A stretch of DNA of 64,000 nt from Coenobita brevimanus (taxonomy: Eukaryota; Arthropoda; Malacostraca; Decapoda; Coenobitidae), in NCBI GenBank assembly GCA_032717465.1, contig CM064715.1, forward strand, positions 38,828,659 through 38,892,658. Reading direction: 5' to 3'. Under the pieces are notes generated by a model that was not told the origin of the DNA, ran no database searches, and worked only from the letters and a program-made list of their open reading frames with translations. Position numbers and translations under genes: made by a program. Numbering within the stretch: the first letter of the stretch is position 1; each line of letters begins with the position of its first letter. Of the stretch, positions 1-14,221 are shown one piece after another.

Positions 1-184
1 GAGGGATAGAGGAAGAATCTGAGGGAGGACGAGAGAAGGGGGGAAGGAGAATCCGAGAGGGAAAGGTGGAAGGAGGGAGAGAATGGAAGGATAATCTAAG
101 GGATAGTAAGGTTGGTGGCAGAGGAGAGACGAGGCTGGAGAAGAGTAAGGGAGGTGGACGGAATTCGAGGAAGATAGCAGGGTA

Positions 185-1590
<1,406 letters not shown>

Positions 1591-1591
1591 G

Positions 1592-1594
<3 letters not shown>

Positions 1595-1659
<65 letters not shown>
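1595..1659. repeat. (TA)n microsatellite
   Basis: Uninterrupted TA run of about 65 bp, preceded by TATC-type imperfect units. Confidence 0.97.
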
Positions 1660-1663
<4 letters not shown>

Positions 1664-1810
1664 CTACCGAAATGCAGCATAGCCTATATGGATCTGTTTA
1701 TGTTGTAGATGTGTACTTATGTTACACATTGGGAAAGCTACCATTTTGTGAGGTAAGGTTAACTTAAATGAGGCTGATATGGTTAGGTAAGATAATGTTG
1801 GTTTATTTTA

Positions 1811-1854
1811 TCTATATATATATATATATATATCTATCTCTATATCTATATATA

Positions 1855-1946
<92 letters not shown>
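1811..1946. repeat. Compound (TA)n/(TC)n-(GT)n microsatellite
   Basis: Interrupted TA/TC units run to 1894 and switch directly into a perfect GT run (1895-1946). The whole stretch is alternating or near-alternating purine-pyrimidine. Confidence 0.97.
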
Positions 1947-1950
<4 letters not shown>

Positions 1951-2335
1951 GCATACGCGCGCTTGTAAGACAAGCTGTGGCCTTTTTTCTTTCCATATGC
2001 TCAAGAAATGAGGGTGTTACCAAAAATAACCTAACCTAAACCTGATCTTGCTCCATGAATTCACTTGAATACGCTATATCGAAAACAGTGTGTCATGAAG
2101 AACACAAAGCAATAAGCAAAAAGACACCCGATAAGGTGGGGGGAGGAGAGGGATAAAAAATCGCGAAACAAAAGTAAAAGGCAAAATTAGCAGCAAACAC
2201 CAAAATCTGACATAGACCTCAGCCGACCAGTGAGGGACAACAAGACTCCGGCAATCCTCATCCCAGCGCCGGCAAAAACTTACTCGGGGGGTAAAATATG
2301 ATGATGCGTTAATGGTAAGTAAATTCCTGCTGTAG

Positions 2336-2905
2336 TCAAGCGGGGAGGGAGGGAAGGAAGGCAGAAAGGAGGAGAGAATGAGAGAAAAAAGGATAAGGAG
2401 AGAGAAAGAAGCTTGGACGACATGAGAGAGAAAAGGAGAAGGGAAGAGATAGAGAAAAGAGGATGGGGAGAGACTGAAAAGGGGAAAGGGAAGAGAGAGA
2501 GAGTAAAGGAGAAGGGGAGAATGGAAAGGATAAAAGGGAGAGTGGAAGAGAATGGAAGAAGAAAGGGGAGGTGAAAGGAGAGAGAATGAGAGATAAGGGA
2601 TGCAAGAAAAGGCTGGGGACAGTGGAGAAATGGATATGAAGGATGGAAAGGAAAGGGAGGGAGACAAAGTAGGGAGGGATGGAATGGAAAAGGAGAGAAA
2701 GGGGAGAGACAATGAGAGGGTTTGGAGGGAAAAAAAAAATGGAATCTCAATCCATGGGAATGATGGAAAGAAAGAGAGAAGGAAGAGAGGGAGGTGGGAG
2801 ATGGAACTGAAGGAGGTTGAAGAGTGGACAACTGAGGACAGAATAAGAAAGAAAGAGGAAGAAAAAAAGGGAAAGAAGATGAATGCAAGCGTACTGTACA
2901 TGGTT
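2336..2905. repeat. Polypurine tract (GA/GGA-rich on + strand)
   Basis: Nearly all G and A on the + strand with only scattered pyrimidines. The 275-residue minus-strand open frame here translates to Ser/Leu/Phe/Pro and is a consequence of the base composition, not a gene. Confidence 0.9.
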
Positions 2906-2912
2906 CTCTGCT

Positions 2913-3140
2913 TATCTATCTGTCTGTCTGTCTGCCAACCTACTGTAAGTTTGTTTCATTCTATACACCATCCATCTATCTACTGTATCTGTCCATCTAA
3001 GTCTCTCATTCTATCCATCTATCTATCTGTTTAGCTATCTGGGTCTGTCCACCATTCTGTCTATCAATCTATCTATCTATCTATCTGTGTCCATCATTTT
3101 ATCTCTCTATCTATCCATCTACTTACTTGTCTATTTATCT
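2913..3140. repeat. CTAT/CTGT tetranucleotide repeat
   Basis: Degenerate array of CTAT, CTGT and CCAT units, with several short perfect CTAT runs such as 3061-3085. Confidence 0.9.
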
Positions 3141-3164
3141 AAGCAAAAAAGGATAATTGAGAAC

Positions 3165-3696
3165 AATGGGAGACAGACTGGGGAAGGGTGAGGTGGAGTG
3201 GATTTGGCTAGAAGTGAGAGGCAGACAGAATGCAACAGGACTGGGTGAAGTAGGGAGGGTGAGGTAGGGCAGGGTGAGGGAGAACAAGGTGAGGGAGGGC
3301 AGGGTGAGGCGGGGTGAGGGAGGGCAGGGTGAGGCAGGGAGGAGGGCAGGGTGAGGCAGGGAAAGTGGGGTGAGGTGAGGCAGTACAGGGAAATGCAGCA
3401 TAGGGCAGGGCGGGTGAAGCAGTTTGGGTTACGAAAAGTGAGATAAGGCAGGGTGAGTGAGGCAGGATAGAGCGAGGTATAAGAGGTGAGGCAGGGCAGG
3501 GTAACGCAAGGAATGAGGAGCAGTGAGACAGGGAAGGGCAAGACAAGATGCAAGACAGATGAATTCGGAAGGACATGGCAAGACAGACGTGTGAGGCAGT
3601 GAAAAGTATGGGCAAGGAACGAAGCAGGATATGGTAAGGTAGAAAAGCTTGAGGCAGGGCAGGGTTAGGCTGGAAAAGGTGAGGCAGGGGTCATCT

Positions 3697-3754
<58 letters not shown>

Positions 3755-4868
3755 GGCGGCTCGAAAAACTAGACTCCCTTTAAGTAGTCGACTAGGCCAG
3801 TTTGCTACCATAAGAAGACTCGTGCAACATCGGTCGGCAAATAGGCTTGTGTGAGGGGCAGGGCAGGGAAGAGTGTGGCAAGGAATGGGCAGGGTATATC
3901 AGGGAAGGGGGAAGCATGATAGGTCAGGCCAGGGCAAGGAAGGGTAAGGTAAGGCACGGTAGGTTAGGACAGTGTAGGGTAGAATATAGGACGACAGGAA
4001 AGAATACGGCAAGGTAGGGCATGGCAGGATGTGACAGGGAAGTGCAGGGTAGGGCAGGGCAAGGCAGTGTAGGTCAGGGCAGGGAAGAGAAGGAAAAGAC
4101 AGGGCAGGGCAAGGTAGGATAAGGTAATGAAAAGTAGGTCGGGTAGGATGAAGCAGTGGATCAGGGCTCAGGAGAGAGAACTGCAGGGTGTGGCAGGGAA
4201 GATCAGGACAGGGCAGGGCAGTATGAGGAGGGCGAGGCAGAGAAATGGGTTCAGGTACGATAGCGTGAAACAAGGTAAATAGAGGTAAAATGAGGTAAGG
4301 CTTGGAGAGCCAAGGTGAAGGAGGAGGGGCAAGGTGAGGCAAGGCAGGGAGAGTCAAGGCCAACGAACAGGATCCATTCGATACGGCGGTACAACAAAGC
4401 AACAATCATTATAAAGTTCAGCAGAGAGAGGGAGAATGAGGTGAAGCAGGGAGAGTAACAGCAGGGTAAGTCAGGGTGAGGCAGAATGAGGCAAGACATG
4501 GTGAAGCAGAATGAGGCAAGGCAGAGTGAAGCAAAATGAAGTAAAGCAGCAATAAGGTATGGTGATACAAGAAGTAAAATGAGGAAAAATATCAACATGA
4601 GAGCATATAAGAAAAGTGGATTACTGATTACTGTTGTAGGCCGTGGTAAGACACTGAGAACATGGGGTGAGGCAAAGTGACGTGAGGCACAGTGAAATAA
4701 GGCTCGACAAGACATGATCAGGCAGGGTAAGGCAGGGTGAGACTTGGCGAAGTGAGGTGAGACTTGGCGAAGTGAGGTGAGGCAGGGTGAGGTAAGGCAG
4801 GGAGAGTCAAGGCCAGGGGAGGAGGGGCGCATTGGCTACGGCGGTACAACAAAGCAACAATTATTTAC
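3165..4868. repeat. GGCAGGGTGAGG-type minisatellite
   Basis: About 1.7 kb built from variants of a roughly 12-bp unit GGCAGGGTGAGG. It is split by a (CA)n run at 3698-3753, a short unrelated block at about 3760-3850, and more diverged stretches. Minus-strand translation gives Pro-Ala-Leu-Pro-His repeats, which are spurious. A longer duplicated block sits inside: 4349-4410 and 4802-4866 both run from GAGAGTCAAGGCC to GCGGTACAACAAAGCAACAA. Confidence 0.9.
3698..3753. repeat. (CA)n microsatellite
   Basis: Perfect CA run interrupting the surrounding minisatellite. Confidence 0.98.
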
Positions 4869-4980
4869 CAGTTTCCCAGTGATCCCCACGCCGGCACTTT
4901 TTTTTACACACAGCAAAGGGTTCTCTCATTTCCGATCACTTAGCGACGCTTTGCAGGGAAGGAGGGGGGTTGCGGGGGAG

Positions 4981-5712
4981 TCATGAGTCACTACGGGTCA
5001 CTGTAAACATTTTTGAGTCACTGTAAATGAGTCAACACGAGTATGCACCTGAATCAATGCAGCTATATGTCTGTGTTACCTTGAGTCACTGTACACGTCT
5101 GACTCACCTTGCTTGAGTTAGCGCTTATTATTGATCGCGAGTCACAGAAATATTTGTTTGTCACTGAAACATCTGAGTCATCCCGAATCAAAGCATGTGT
5201 CTACGAGTCACCCTGTGTCGCTGAGCGTCTATGAGTAATCCGGAGTCACTGTGAGTTTTTAGTCACGGAGGCAGTCTGAGTCGTCCTGAGTCGCTGAAAA
5301 TATATATCGGTTACTCAGAGTCACTGAAAGAGTCTGAGTTACCCTAAATTACTGTAAACGTCTTAAACAGCGTCTTTGAGTCACAGTCCCATTAAGCGTC
5401 TATGATTAAGTCAGAGTTACAGTAAGAGTCTATGAAGAAGTAGGAGCAGCTGTGAGTTTCCTGAGTCCCCGTAAACATCTACAGTCCACCATAGTCAACA
5501 CGAATCAATATAAATGTTTATGACTAGCCCGATATCACCAACAGCGACTATGAATTACGGTACTCAGGGTTACGACAAGTCCCTGAGTCACCACACGATA
5601 TCTTGAGTCATTTCTTCTATTTATGAGTCACCATGCGCACCACACGAGTCACCTTTAGTCACCACACGTCAGTAGAAGCGACTGTCATTGAAGATATAAT
5701 GAGTCACCATAT
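4981..5712. repeat. Degenerate minisatellite with TGAGTCA cores
   Basis: Roughly 730 bp made of diverged units resembling GAGTCACTGTAAACGTCT at irregular spacing. The exact heptamer TGAGTCA occurs at 4984, 5014, 5028, 5082, 5174, 5377, 5584, 5604, 5624 and 5700, and TGACTCA at 5100. TGASTCA is the classic bZIP AP-1 binding site. Whether it works as a binding array is inference; diverged satellite units sharing the core would look the same. Confidence 0.8.
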
Positions 5713-5739
5713 TTCATAACGAGATACTGCGTCACAGCA

Positions 5740-5743
<4 letters not shown>

Positions 5744-5776
<33 letters not shown>
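5744..5776. repeat. (GA)n microsatellite
   Basis: Perfect GA run directly after the TGAGTCA-bearing array. Confidence 0.97.
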
Positions 5777-5777
<1 letters not shown>

Positions 5778-5849
5778 GTGGGGGTAGGGGCGGGGGTAAG
5801 ACTGAGATGGGATTACCAAGATTCACTTTACGCTCTGCAGGACTCATTA

Positions 5850-6960
5850 CTAGGGAGGAGGCTTGGAGGGAAAGGGAGTTGGAGGAAAGGGGGATGGAGG
5901 GAAAAAGAGATTGGAGGAAAGGGGGTTGGAAGGAAAAAGAGAGTTGGAGGGTAAGGAGGGACTGGTAGAAAGACGAGGACTGAGGAAAGGAGGGCTGGAG
6001 GAAAGACGGGGAATGGGGGAAAAGGAAGGAAGGCTGGATGAAGGCGATAGGGTTGGGGGAAACAGTAGGCTGGGTATGGAGGAAATGGGAGAAAGCTTTG
6101 GAGGAAATGGAGGAGGCCTTGGAGGAAAGAGGAGAGTTTGAAGGAAACGGGCGGATTTAAAAGAAAAAGGGGAGATTATCTGGAGGAATGAGGAGGATGT
6201 GGAGGAATAAGAATGAGAAGGATTTGGAGGAAGGAGCAAGAGACGGGTTACGAAGATAAGGCAGGAGAATGGTTTGAAGGAAAGAGTGGGAGATTGGTTT
6301 TGAAGGGTTGGGGAGGGGATGATTTGAAGGAAAGAGGAGAAAAATGGCTTAAAGAGGGAGAGTTTAAGGGAAAGAGGACCGGGGATGAGAGTTTAGACAC
6401 AATAAAGAGATAAAAATTTGAAGGTAGGAGGACGAGAAGGGTTTGTAGGAGGGATAGGTGATTGTTAGGAGGGATAGGTGATTGAGGGGAAAGTGGGAGA
6501 GCGCTGGAGGAGAAGAGATGAGCTTGGAGGAAATTTGGAGGGGGGTCTGGAGAAAAAGACGAGGGTTTTGAGGAGAAGTGAAGCTGGAGTAAAGGAGGAA
6601 ATGTTTGGAGGAATGGGTGTAAGTTTGGAGATGAAAGAAGGGCTGAAGGTGGGTTAGGAAACTAGATAAGAAAGCTAGAGGGAGGGGGGGAGGGAAGAAA
6701 GGAAAAGACAGGACGTTGGGAAAAGCTGAACGTGAAAGGAAAAAAGAATGTTAAAAGGCGAATCTTGAGGAAGATGAAAAAGGAAAAGATGAGAAAGTGG
6801 GAGAAGGATAATAGAGGAAAAGACAGCTGAAAGAAGGCGAAAGGAAAAGAAGAGATAGTTGAAGGAAAGGAGGAGAAAGTTGTAAGAAAAAGAGGAAAAC
6901 GAAAGTTGACGCAAGGAGAAATAGTAGTGCGAAGAGGTAAGAAAGAGACGTTAACAGATA
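5850..6960. repeat. TTGGAGGAAAGGGG-type purine-rich minisatellite
   Basis: Degenerate 14-18 bp units (TTGGAGGAAAGG variants) to about 6640, then a less ordered GA-rich tract. Open frames on both strands are compositional artefacts. Confidence 0.85.
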
Positions 6961-7205
6961 CAGGCATTTCAGAGCCCAAGTTAAAGGTTTCGCTAAGGTT
7001 GCTATGGTTGTGAAGAGGGAGGGTCAGGGTTCCTAAATGGGGCGTCTCTAAAATAGCTATATAGAAAGGGAGTGGAGCACCTCATTTAAAAAAAAAACGC
7101 ATGTACGGGGTGTACTAGACAGATGGACAGAGCCTTATTATATTCCCGGATCTAAAGCGGAGTAGTGCAAGGAAAAAAGTAGTACATAGAGAGAAAGCTG
7201 GAAGG

Positions 7206-7206
<1 letters not shown>

Positions 7207-7241
<35 letters not shown>

Positions 7242-7257
7242 CACACACACACACACA
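7207..7257. repeat. (TA)n(CA)n compound microsatellite
   Basis: TA run to about 7240 followed by a CA run to 7257. Confidence 0.97.
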
Positions 7258-7454
7258 TATGGTACAGTATAAGGCGACGGAAGCTGGAGAAAAAAGATAT
7301 TAGGCGAGAAGAATAAAGGTGAGAAGCAGGAAAATGAAAGAAAAAAATGATTAAACATGGAGAAAGAAGTCTCATCCTCCACACCACAACAACATCGGTA
7401 TTCAAAACGCCCCGCTTATAATAATCCGTCAATAAAGCGGCCCATTACTCGCGT

Positions 7455-7535
7455 TTATTCATATTAGCCATCTCCTTTATTCATATTAGTTATCTCGTTT
7501 ATTCATATTAGCCATCTCTTTATTCACATTTTCAT
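7455..7535. repeat. Short tandem repeat, unit TTATTCATATTAGCCATCTC
   Basis: About three and a half units of 20-24 bp in direct tandem, differing by one or two bases each. Confidence 0.85.
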
Positions 7536-7539
7536 TTAC

Positions 7540-7885
7540 CGTGGCCAAGGGTAGAAAACTCACCCCGGCAAGCAGGTTCGGTAAATAAACAAGGGCCGAG
7601 CGTCCTAAATACCCGAAACCTCCCTCGGGCCACATTTCTTCACAGCACATTAGGAGACTCAGGGTCAGTGTACACTTTCGGCAACGCTGGACTCATCTCG
7701 GCAAAATAAGAGCCTGCCACTAATTTGGGCCGACACGGAACAGGATCAAACACACGCCCACCTGAAACCGGACCGAAGACAACAACAACGCCGAAACGTC
7801 CATCCGTACCCGTAGCCGAGAGAGAGCAAGCGCCGATCCCGTCCGTCCAGTGAGAGGTGTCGGGTTGGTTCGTCCTCAATGGAGC
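7540..7885 (-). other. CpG-richer unique patch, possible first exon or promoter region
   Basis: This stretch has many CG dinucleotides and no simple repeat, unlike its purine-rich neighbours. Read on the minus strand it contains a good splice-donor-like sequence (CCGGG|GTGAGT at the 7563/7564 boundary). An 80-codon minus-strand frame at 7640-7879 has no domain I recognise. A 5-prime exon is possible but the evidence is only composition plus one donor-like match. Confidence 0.2.
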
Positions 7886-7889
7886 TTAG

Positions 7890-8854
7890 CAAGGCAGGGG
7901 ACGAACGAAGGGGATGGGGAAGGACGTGGGTAGAAAAGGAAGAAAGGAAGGGAGAAAGGAAGTGAGGGAGGGAGGGAGGGAGGAAGGAAGGAAGGAAGGG
8001 AGAGAAGGAAAGATGGAAGGGAAGGAGTGGAGGGGAGGGAGGAAAAATGGAAGGAAGGAAATGGATACGAACGAAAAGCAGTTGGTAACGAAAAAAGGAT
8101 GAAGAGCAGGAGGAATGTGAACTGGGAAGAAATGGATTAATGAAGAATAGATAGAAGTGGATAGGAGGGTAGGGATGTAAATAAGGAGGAAGGAAAGAAA
8201 TGGACAGGAGGGTAGGGACGTAAATAAGGAAGGAAGTGGATAAGAATGTAAGGAAGGACGGAAAGAAGGACAAGGGAAGAACAGGAAGGAAAGAAGGGTC
8301 TTGAGAAGGTATGAGGTGGGAGGATAGGAAGTGGATACAAAGGATGAAACGGAAAGGAAGCTGACTGAGAAGGAAGAGACTGGGGAAGGGATTAGGGAAT
8401 TGAGGAAGGGTAGTGGAAAGGTAGGAGGATACAGGAGGGAGAGAAAAGGATAGGGATGGAGGAAGGTGAGATGAACGAAAGAATGAGGATACGAAACTGA
8501 AGATAAAACAGCAATTAAAGACATAAACAGAAAGTAAATCACGTGGACAGAGGAGTAAAAGAGAGAGAGAGAAAACAAATGGTCATCGAAAGAAGGATGG
8601 ATACAGAGGAAGAAGGAACACAGGGAAGGAAAGAAGGAAGAAGGAATGGAAGAATGAAAGTAAGGAAATTGATAAAGAATGTAAGGTGAAGGAAGGAAGG
8701 GAGGAAGGAATTAGGGGAGAAAGGAAGAAAGAAAGAAGGCAGGAAGGAAAAAGGATATAGGGAAAGGAATAGAACAGTGGGCACAAAATATAGGAAGAAA
8801 AGATGACATGCAAGAAAGGGATGCAGTTAAGGGATAAAAACTGGAAGGGTAAAC

Positions 8855-8855
<1 letters not shown>
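7890..8855. repeat. GGAA/GGGA-rich polypurine tract
   Basis: Degenerate GGAA, GGGA and GGAAGGAAA units on the + strand. Long minus-strand open frames here, including part of one of 444 residues, are artefacts of the missing stop codons in polypyrimidine. Confidence 0.9.

Positions 8856-8949
<94 letters not shown>
8856..8949. repeat. (CA)n microsatellite, about 94 bp
   Basis: Perfect CA array within the purine-rich domain. Confidence 0.98.
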
Positions 8950-8953
<4 letters not shown>

Positions 8954-9830
8954 CGGCAATATAGGGAGGAAAAAGATGAAGTTCGACGACTGAAAAACAG
9001 AAGGAAGGAGAAAATAAACTAAAGTAGCAACAGAAGTAGGGAAATGGAAGGGCTAGGGAAGGAGAAAAAAGAGGGAAATGAAACGTAAGGAAAAGGGATA
9101 GGGAATAGAGGGGTGAGGTCGTAGAATTGTAGACAGGGCTTGACGATGTAAAGAAGGAAGAAGAAAGGTGATCAAAAAGAATAAGAGAAAGATACAAAAG
9201 AATATTAGAGAAGAGAGAGACAGGAAATAAACAAAGGAAAGAGTAGAATATGGAAATTGGGAAAACAACAGAACAAGGAATCAAGGAAGAGGGATAAAGA
9301 AATAGAGACAAAGAAGAATGACACAAATATTGAAGAGAAAGACAGCAGGACAAGAGGCTTGAGGAGAAATACAAGAAAATAAAACGAAGGAGTCTTGAGC
9401 AAGGCAACAGGAACTTTATGACCAAAAAGAACGTAAAGAAAATAATGAAAAATGAAAACAGGGAACGTAAAGGAGAGTGAAAGTGGACGGTGAAAAGAAA
9501 AGGTAATCGGATGCATAAAAAGAGGGACATAGAAAGAGAATTATTATGAAGAAGGTATGAAAATGACTTAAGAGAGTTTAGAAGACATAAAAAGGAACAA
9601 AAAGAGGAAGCAGAGAGGAAGGCATTGGAGAGAAGATGAACAGAGAAGGAAAGGGAGATAGCTGGGCAAGGTGATGCGGGGAGGCAAAAGACGAAGTGCC
9701 CCTGAAGAAAAAAGGGGTGGAGGGCATCAGTTGGGAGCGAAGAAAGATGGAGAAGCCCCCGAGGAGAAGACAACTGAATGAGAATAAACGAGGGAAGATA
9801 AATTACGGGAGAGACAATGAGAGGTGGAGG
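8950..9830. other. Purine-rich (GA) domain without a gene
   Basis: GAAAG/GGAAA-rich on the + strand with no clear repeat period. No gene is seen. Confidence 0.7.
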
Positions 9831-10083
9831 AGGCGGTGACGGAGACAGAAAGAAGCAGCAGCCAGCAAAAAAGGCGATACGACAGAGAGAACTCCGCTTG
9901 AGGGACGAAATATGCATGCGATTGCTGTGGCAGAGTTACGTTGAAATATATAAGGGGCGGGGAGTGGCTGAGCTAAATATGTCTGTGCATGTAGACTGAA
10001 AACAAGCCATTTCTAGTCCATTGGCTGAGTGTTACCAAGGATTATATTCAGAAATGAATCCTTGGTTTTGCAGACACTGGAAT

Positions 10084-11200
<1,117 letters not shown>

Positions 11201-11299
11201 TAAATAAATGACGTTAGAGAAAATGAGTTCATTTATTCACATTAACCTTCACTTCATTTCCAAACTCTACTATATCCTCCTCCGTCTTGTCAATGAGTG

Positions 11300-12055
11300 C
11301 TATTCTACTGTATTATCCTTCATTCCTGACTTCCCACAATTCCATCTCTCTTCCCCCTTCATTCATTCTTTCCTCTGCTTCTGTCTCTCCCCATTCTCTA
11401 ACTGGTATTTTTTTTCACCCTCGTACATTCTTCCTGCCTCCTTGATAGCCAACTTCCCCCCTTCATCACCACTCGCCCGTCTTCCAGTTTCTTTCACACG
11501 GCCTTGTCCTTCCTTCCCTCCTTTTCACTCACATTTTTCTACCTCAGTACCTCATCGTCATTCGTGCCATCTTCTCCTTTTCCTTCTGCATTCCTCCTTC
11601 CTCTTTCTTCATCATCATCATCATCTTCTTCTTCTTCTGCTATTCTTCTTCTTCTTCTTCTTCCTCCATCCTTCTGCTTGATTTTCTCCTTCATTTTTTC
11701 CCCACCATCTACTCCTTCCTTCCTCATTGCTTCTCCCTCCTTAATCACCAGCTCTTCCCTCTTCTAGTTTCCTTTATCCTTCTTTTTCTCTCTATATTCT
11801 TTCCACCTTACGTCCTTCCTAACTCTTCCTTCATATATTCCTTCGTTCCTACTTGCTTCTCTCTTTGCTGTTTCTCCTCTCATACAGTTCCATCCTTCAC
11901 TCCTTCTTCTACTTCCTCCCCCCCTTTTCTTTCCTCTCTCCTTCCATCTACTCTCTTGCTACCTCTCTGCTCCTTTCCTATTCCTTTTCGCCTTCCTTCC
12001 CCCATCTACGCTCTTCCTATCCCCCCCCCCATTTCTCTTCCTTCCTGGTACCAGC
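11300..12055. repeat. Polypyrimidine domain (TTCC/CTTC-rich) with (ATC)n and (TTC)n
   Basis: The + strand is mostly C and T, the opposite polarity to 2-10 kb. Short ATC and TTC trinucleotide runs lie at about 11610-11665. The Ser/Phe/Leu-rich + frames are artefacts. Confidence 0.88.
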
Positions 12056-12465
12056 CTAATGACCTAAACCGGCAGACACCCATCCAAATCCTCTTAGTGA
12101 CGGGGGATAGCTGGGGGGTAGGGGCATGTGGGCGGGGTATGTGGGTATCATGTTTGAGTAGGGTTACAGGGGATGTGTAGCTATGTGGGAATGTGTATGG
12201 TGATATGTGGATACGAATGAGTACTTGGGAAGCAGTGCACGAGATGAAGAGGGAATATACAAGGTGGTGTTATAAGTGAGTTTGGTATGTGAACAAGAAA
12301 TACAATCGAGTTCGTGGGCATCATAAGAGGATAGAGTTACATGTTCAGGTATAAATGGGTACCGTATATCAGGAATGGAAAGCTGATATATAGGTAGCAG
12401 TGTTGACAAACTAAATGCGCGTATGTAGTTAAACATGCTCCCAAAAAGGGCTAAAATGTGGCAAG

Positions 12466-12526
<61 letters not shown>
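12466..12526. repeat. (AAT)n trinucleotide array
   Basis: Perfect AAT/TAA run of about 60 bp. The poly-Leu translation on the minus strand is not a gene. Confidence 0.97.
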
Positions 12527-12528
<2 letters not shown>

Positions 12529-12750
12529 CACTAAGAAGCACTGAAGACTCTAAAGCATCACTATAACACAAGTGAAATTCTAACATACTGCTACATTTTA
12601 TGCCACTTGTCATAATTTGAAGCTAGTAAAGAATCAGAATCTCCATAATTTCCCCAAGAATCAGTGCCCCCCAAAAGTTATCAGGCCAACTCTGAGGCTA
12701 TGTGGATAGGACACTGTATATGGGTGAAGAATGTGGATACTACAGTTTTT

Positions 12751-12938
12751 TCACCTTAACCTGGCCCAGATTTTCGTACTTTTGAAGCATATTTCACATA
12801 AATCAGTGGCAAGAAAAGGCAATGCAACGGCTCTACGTCCTCTCCATTGCACTTCTTCGTGACCAGCATCAGAGTCTAGTGTTAATCTCCTGCTACAACT
12901 CAGTATTTAAGGTGGAGAGATGGTAATTTCAGGCCAGG
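12751..12938 (+). repeat. Dispersed repeat family A, copy 1
   Basis: Collinear with 59657-59813. Shared phrases include the TGGCCCARATTTTCGT region near the start, an ACAGCTCTA/ACGGCTCTA block, and near the end ACAGCTCAG followed by GAGATGGYAATTT and GGCCAGG. The copies are diverged but in the same order and orientation, so this is an old interspersed element. Class unknown. Confidence 0.7.
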
Positions 12939-12939
12939 T

Positions 12940-13625
12940 TCAAGTAACAAGGGAGTAGGATTAAAAATGATATGTGGGAATGTGAGTTATAAGCGGCGAT
13001 ATGTGAATACCTGTAGCAACTAAGGCAAGATATGTGTGTATGTGGGAAGCGTGTACGGTATGAGCATGGCTACGGAGAAATGCTGCTATGTGAGTATGAA
13101 CGGTAATGTGTAGTACCCAGACTTAATTTACGACGGATTATACAGGTAGACTATGTGGGTTTAAAGGGATATATACAGTAGGTGGGAAGCGAACATGTGA
13201 ACAGCATATGAACGTATGACTGGCGGGAAAAACAAGTTAGGAGTGATATTAAGGATCTATACAACAATTCATTGTTATAAGTAAGTTTTTTTCATTCTCT
13301 TTCGCTGTTTTTGCTATCTTATTACTTCATTTGTTTATTAAAGTTCCATCAATACACTTAAATGCTAATCTTAACCATTTCCCCAATTTAGAGTACCAAC
13401 TGAATGGAAAAAGTTGTATTATTCTGAAACACCTCCCTAACTAACAAAGAGAAATGCCTGTGTAGATCATGTGAACTAAAACATGTGGGAAGGATTGATA
13501 TGTGAAAAGACTAAACAAATGGCAGCAAAGTTAATGGGCATGTGTGTGATGTGAGGTATAATAACTGCGAGGAATTCTGCATGTGGATTATAGGCGATGG
13601 TATGATATGAAAGGGGATGTGGTTC
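12940..13625. other. Degenerate ATGTGG-rich stretch, no gene seen
   Basis: Phrases such as ATATGTGGGAATGTG recur loosely from about 12,100 to 13,620, interrupted by family A and an AT-rich block at 13,260-13,440. It may be a decayed minisatellite. Confidence 0.5.
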
Positions 13626-13659
13626 TTATTTGGGTATACTGCATAATCTTAGTATGGTA

Positions 13660-14145
13660 GGGAATGGAGGTAAAAAGAGAGAGAGACACGGAGACCAGAG
13701 GAGTGTAGGGGAGAGGCAAGCGGAGAGGGAATGGGAGGAGAGAGGAGGAGAGGAGAAAAGAGGAAGGGCGAGGAAAAGGGATGAAAGCGGAGAGGAGGGG
13801 AGAGGAGAGGAGAGGAGAGGAGACGAGACGAGACGAGAGGAGACGAGACGAGACGAGACGAGACGAGACGAGACGAGAGGCGAGACGAGACGAGAAGTGA
13901 AGAAAAGTGAAGAGAGGAAACGGGGTCAGAAAAGAGGAGAGAGGCTATGAGAGTGAAGGGGAGAGGAGAGGTGAGAAAAGAAGAGATGGGAAGGCGTCAA
14001 GAAAGAGGAGATGAAAAGCGATGAGAAGCAATGACGGGAAGGGGTTACAGAGGAGAGGAGAGAGAGAATATAAGAAGAAGGGAGAAGAGTGAAGGGGAGA
14101 GGAGAGCGAAGAGAGAGATAAAGCCGACTATCTCACTGCCAAGAC
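13660..14145. repeat. Purine tract with (GAGGA)n and (GAGAC)n pentamers
   Basis: GAGGA units near 13,795 change into about a dozen GAGAC pentamers up to 13,890, then irregular GAGAA-rich sequence. Confidence 0.92.
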
Positions 14146-14221
14146 AACACAATGCCCACTGAAACTTAGCCCAGCCTTACCCAGCGATAGGGTTTAGGCA
14201 GGGTAGGGGAGGGGTAGGGGC

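Noticed and set aside
3131..4832. Overlapping Pro/Leu/Ala/His-rich minus-strand frames that could be read as a repeat protein
   Set aside because: The 12-bp minisatellite unit is a multiple of three, so all frames repeat. There is no signal peptide, no non-repeat domain and no conserved frame.
8583..9917. 444-residue minus-strand open frame
   Set aside because: It spans a polypurine domain and a CA array. Translation is Ser/Leu/Phe/Pro plus a Cys-Val run, because TAA/TAG/TGA are rare in polypyrimidine reading.
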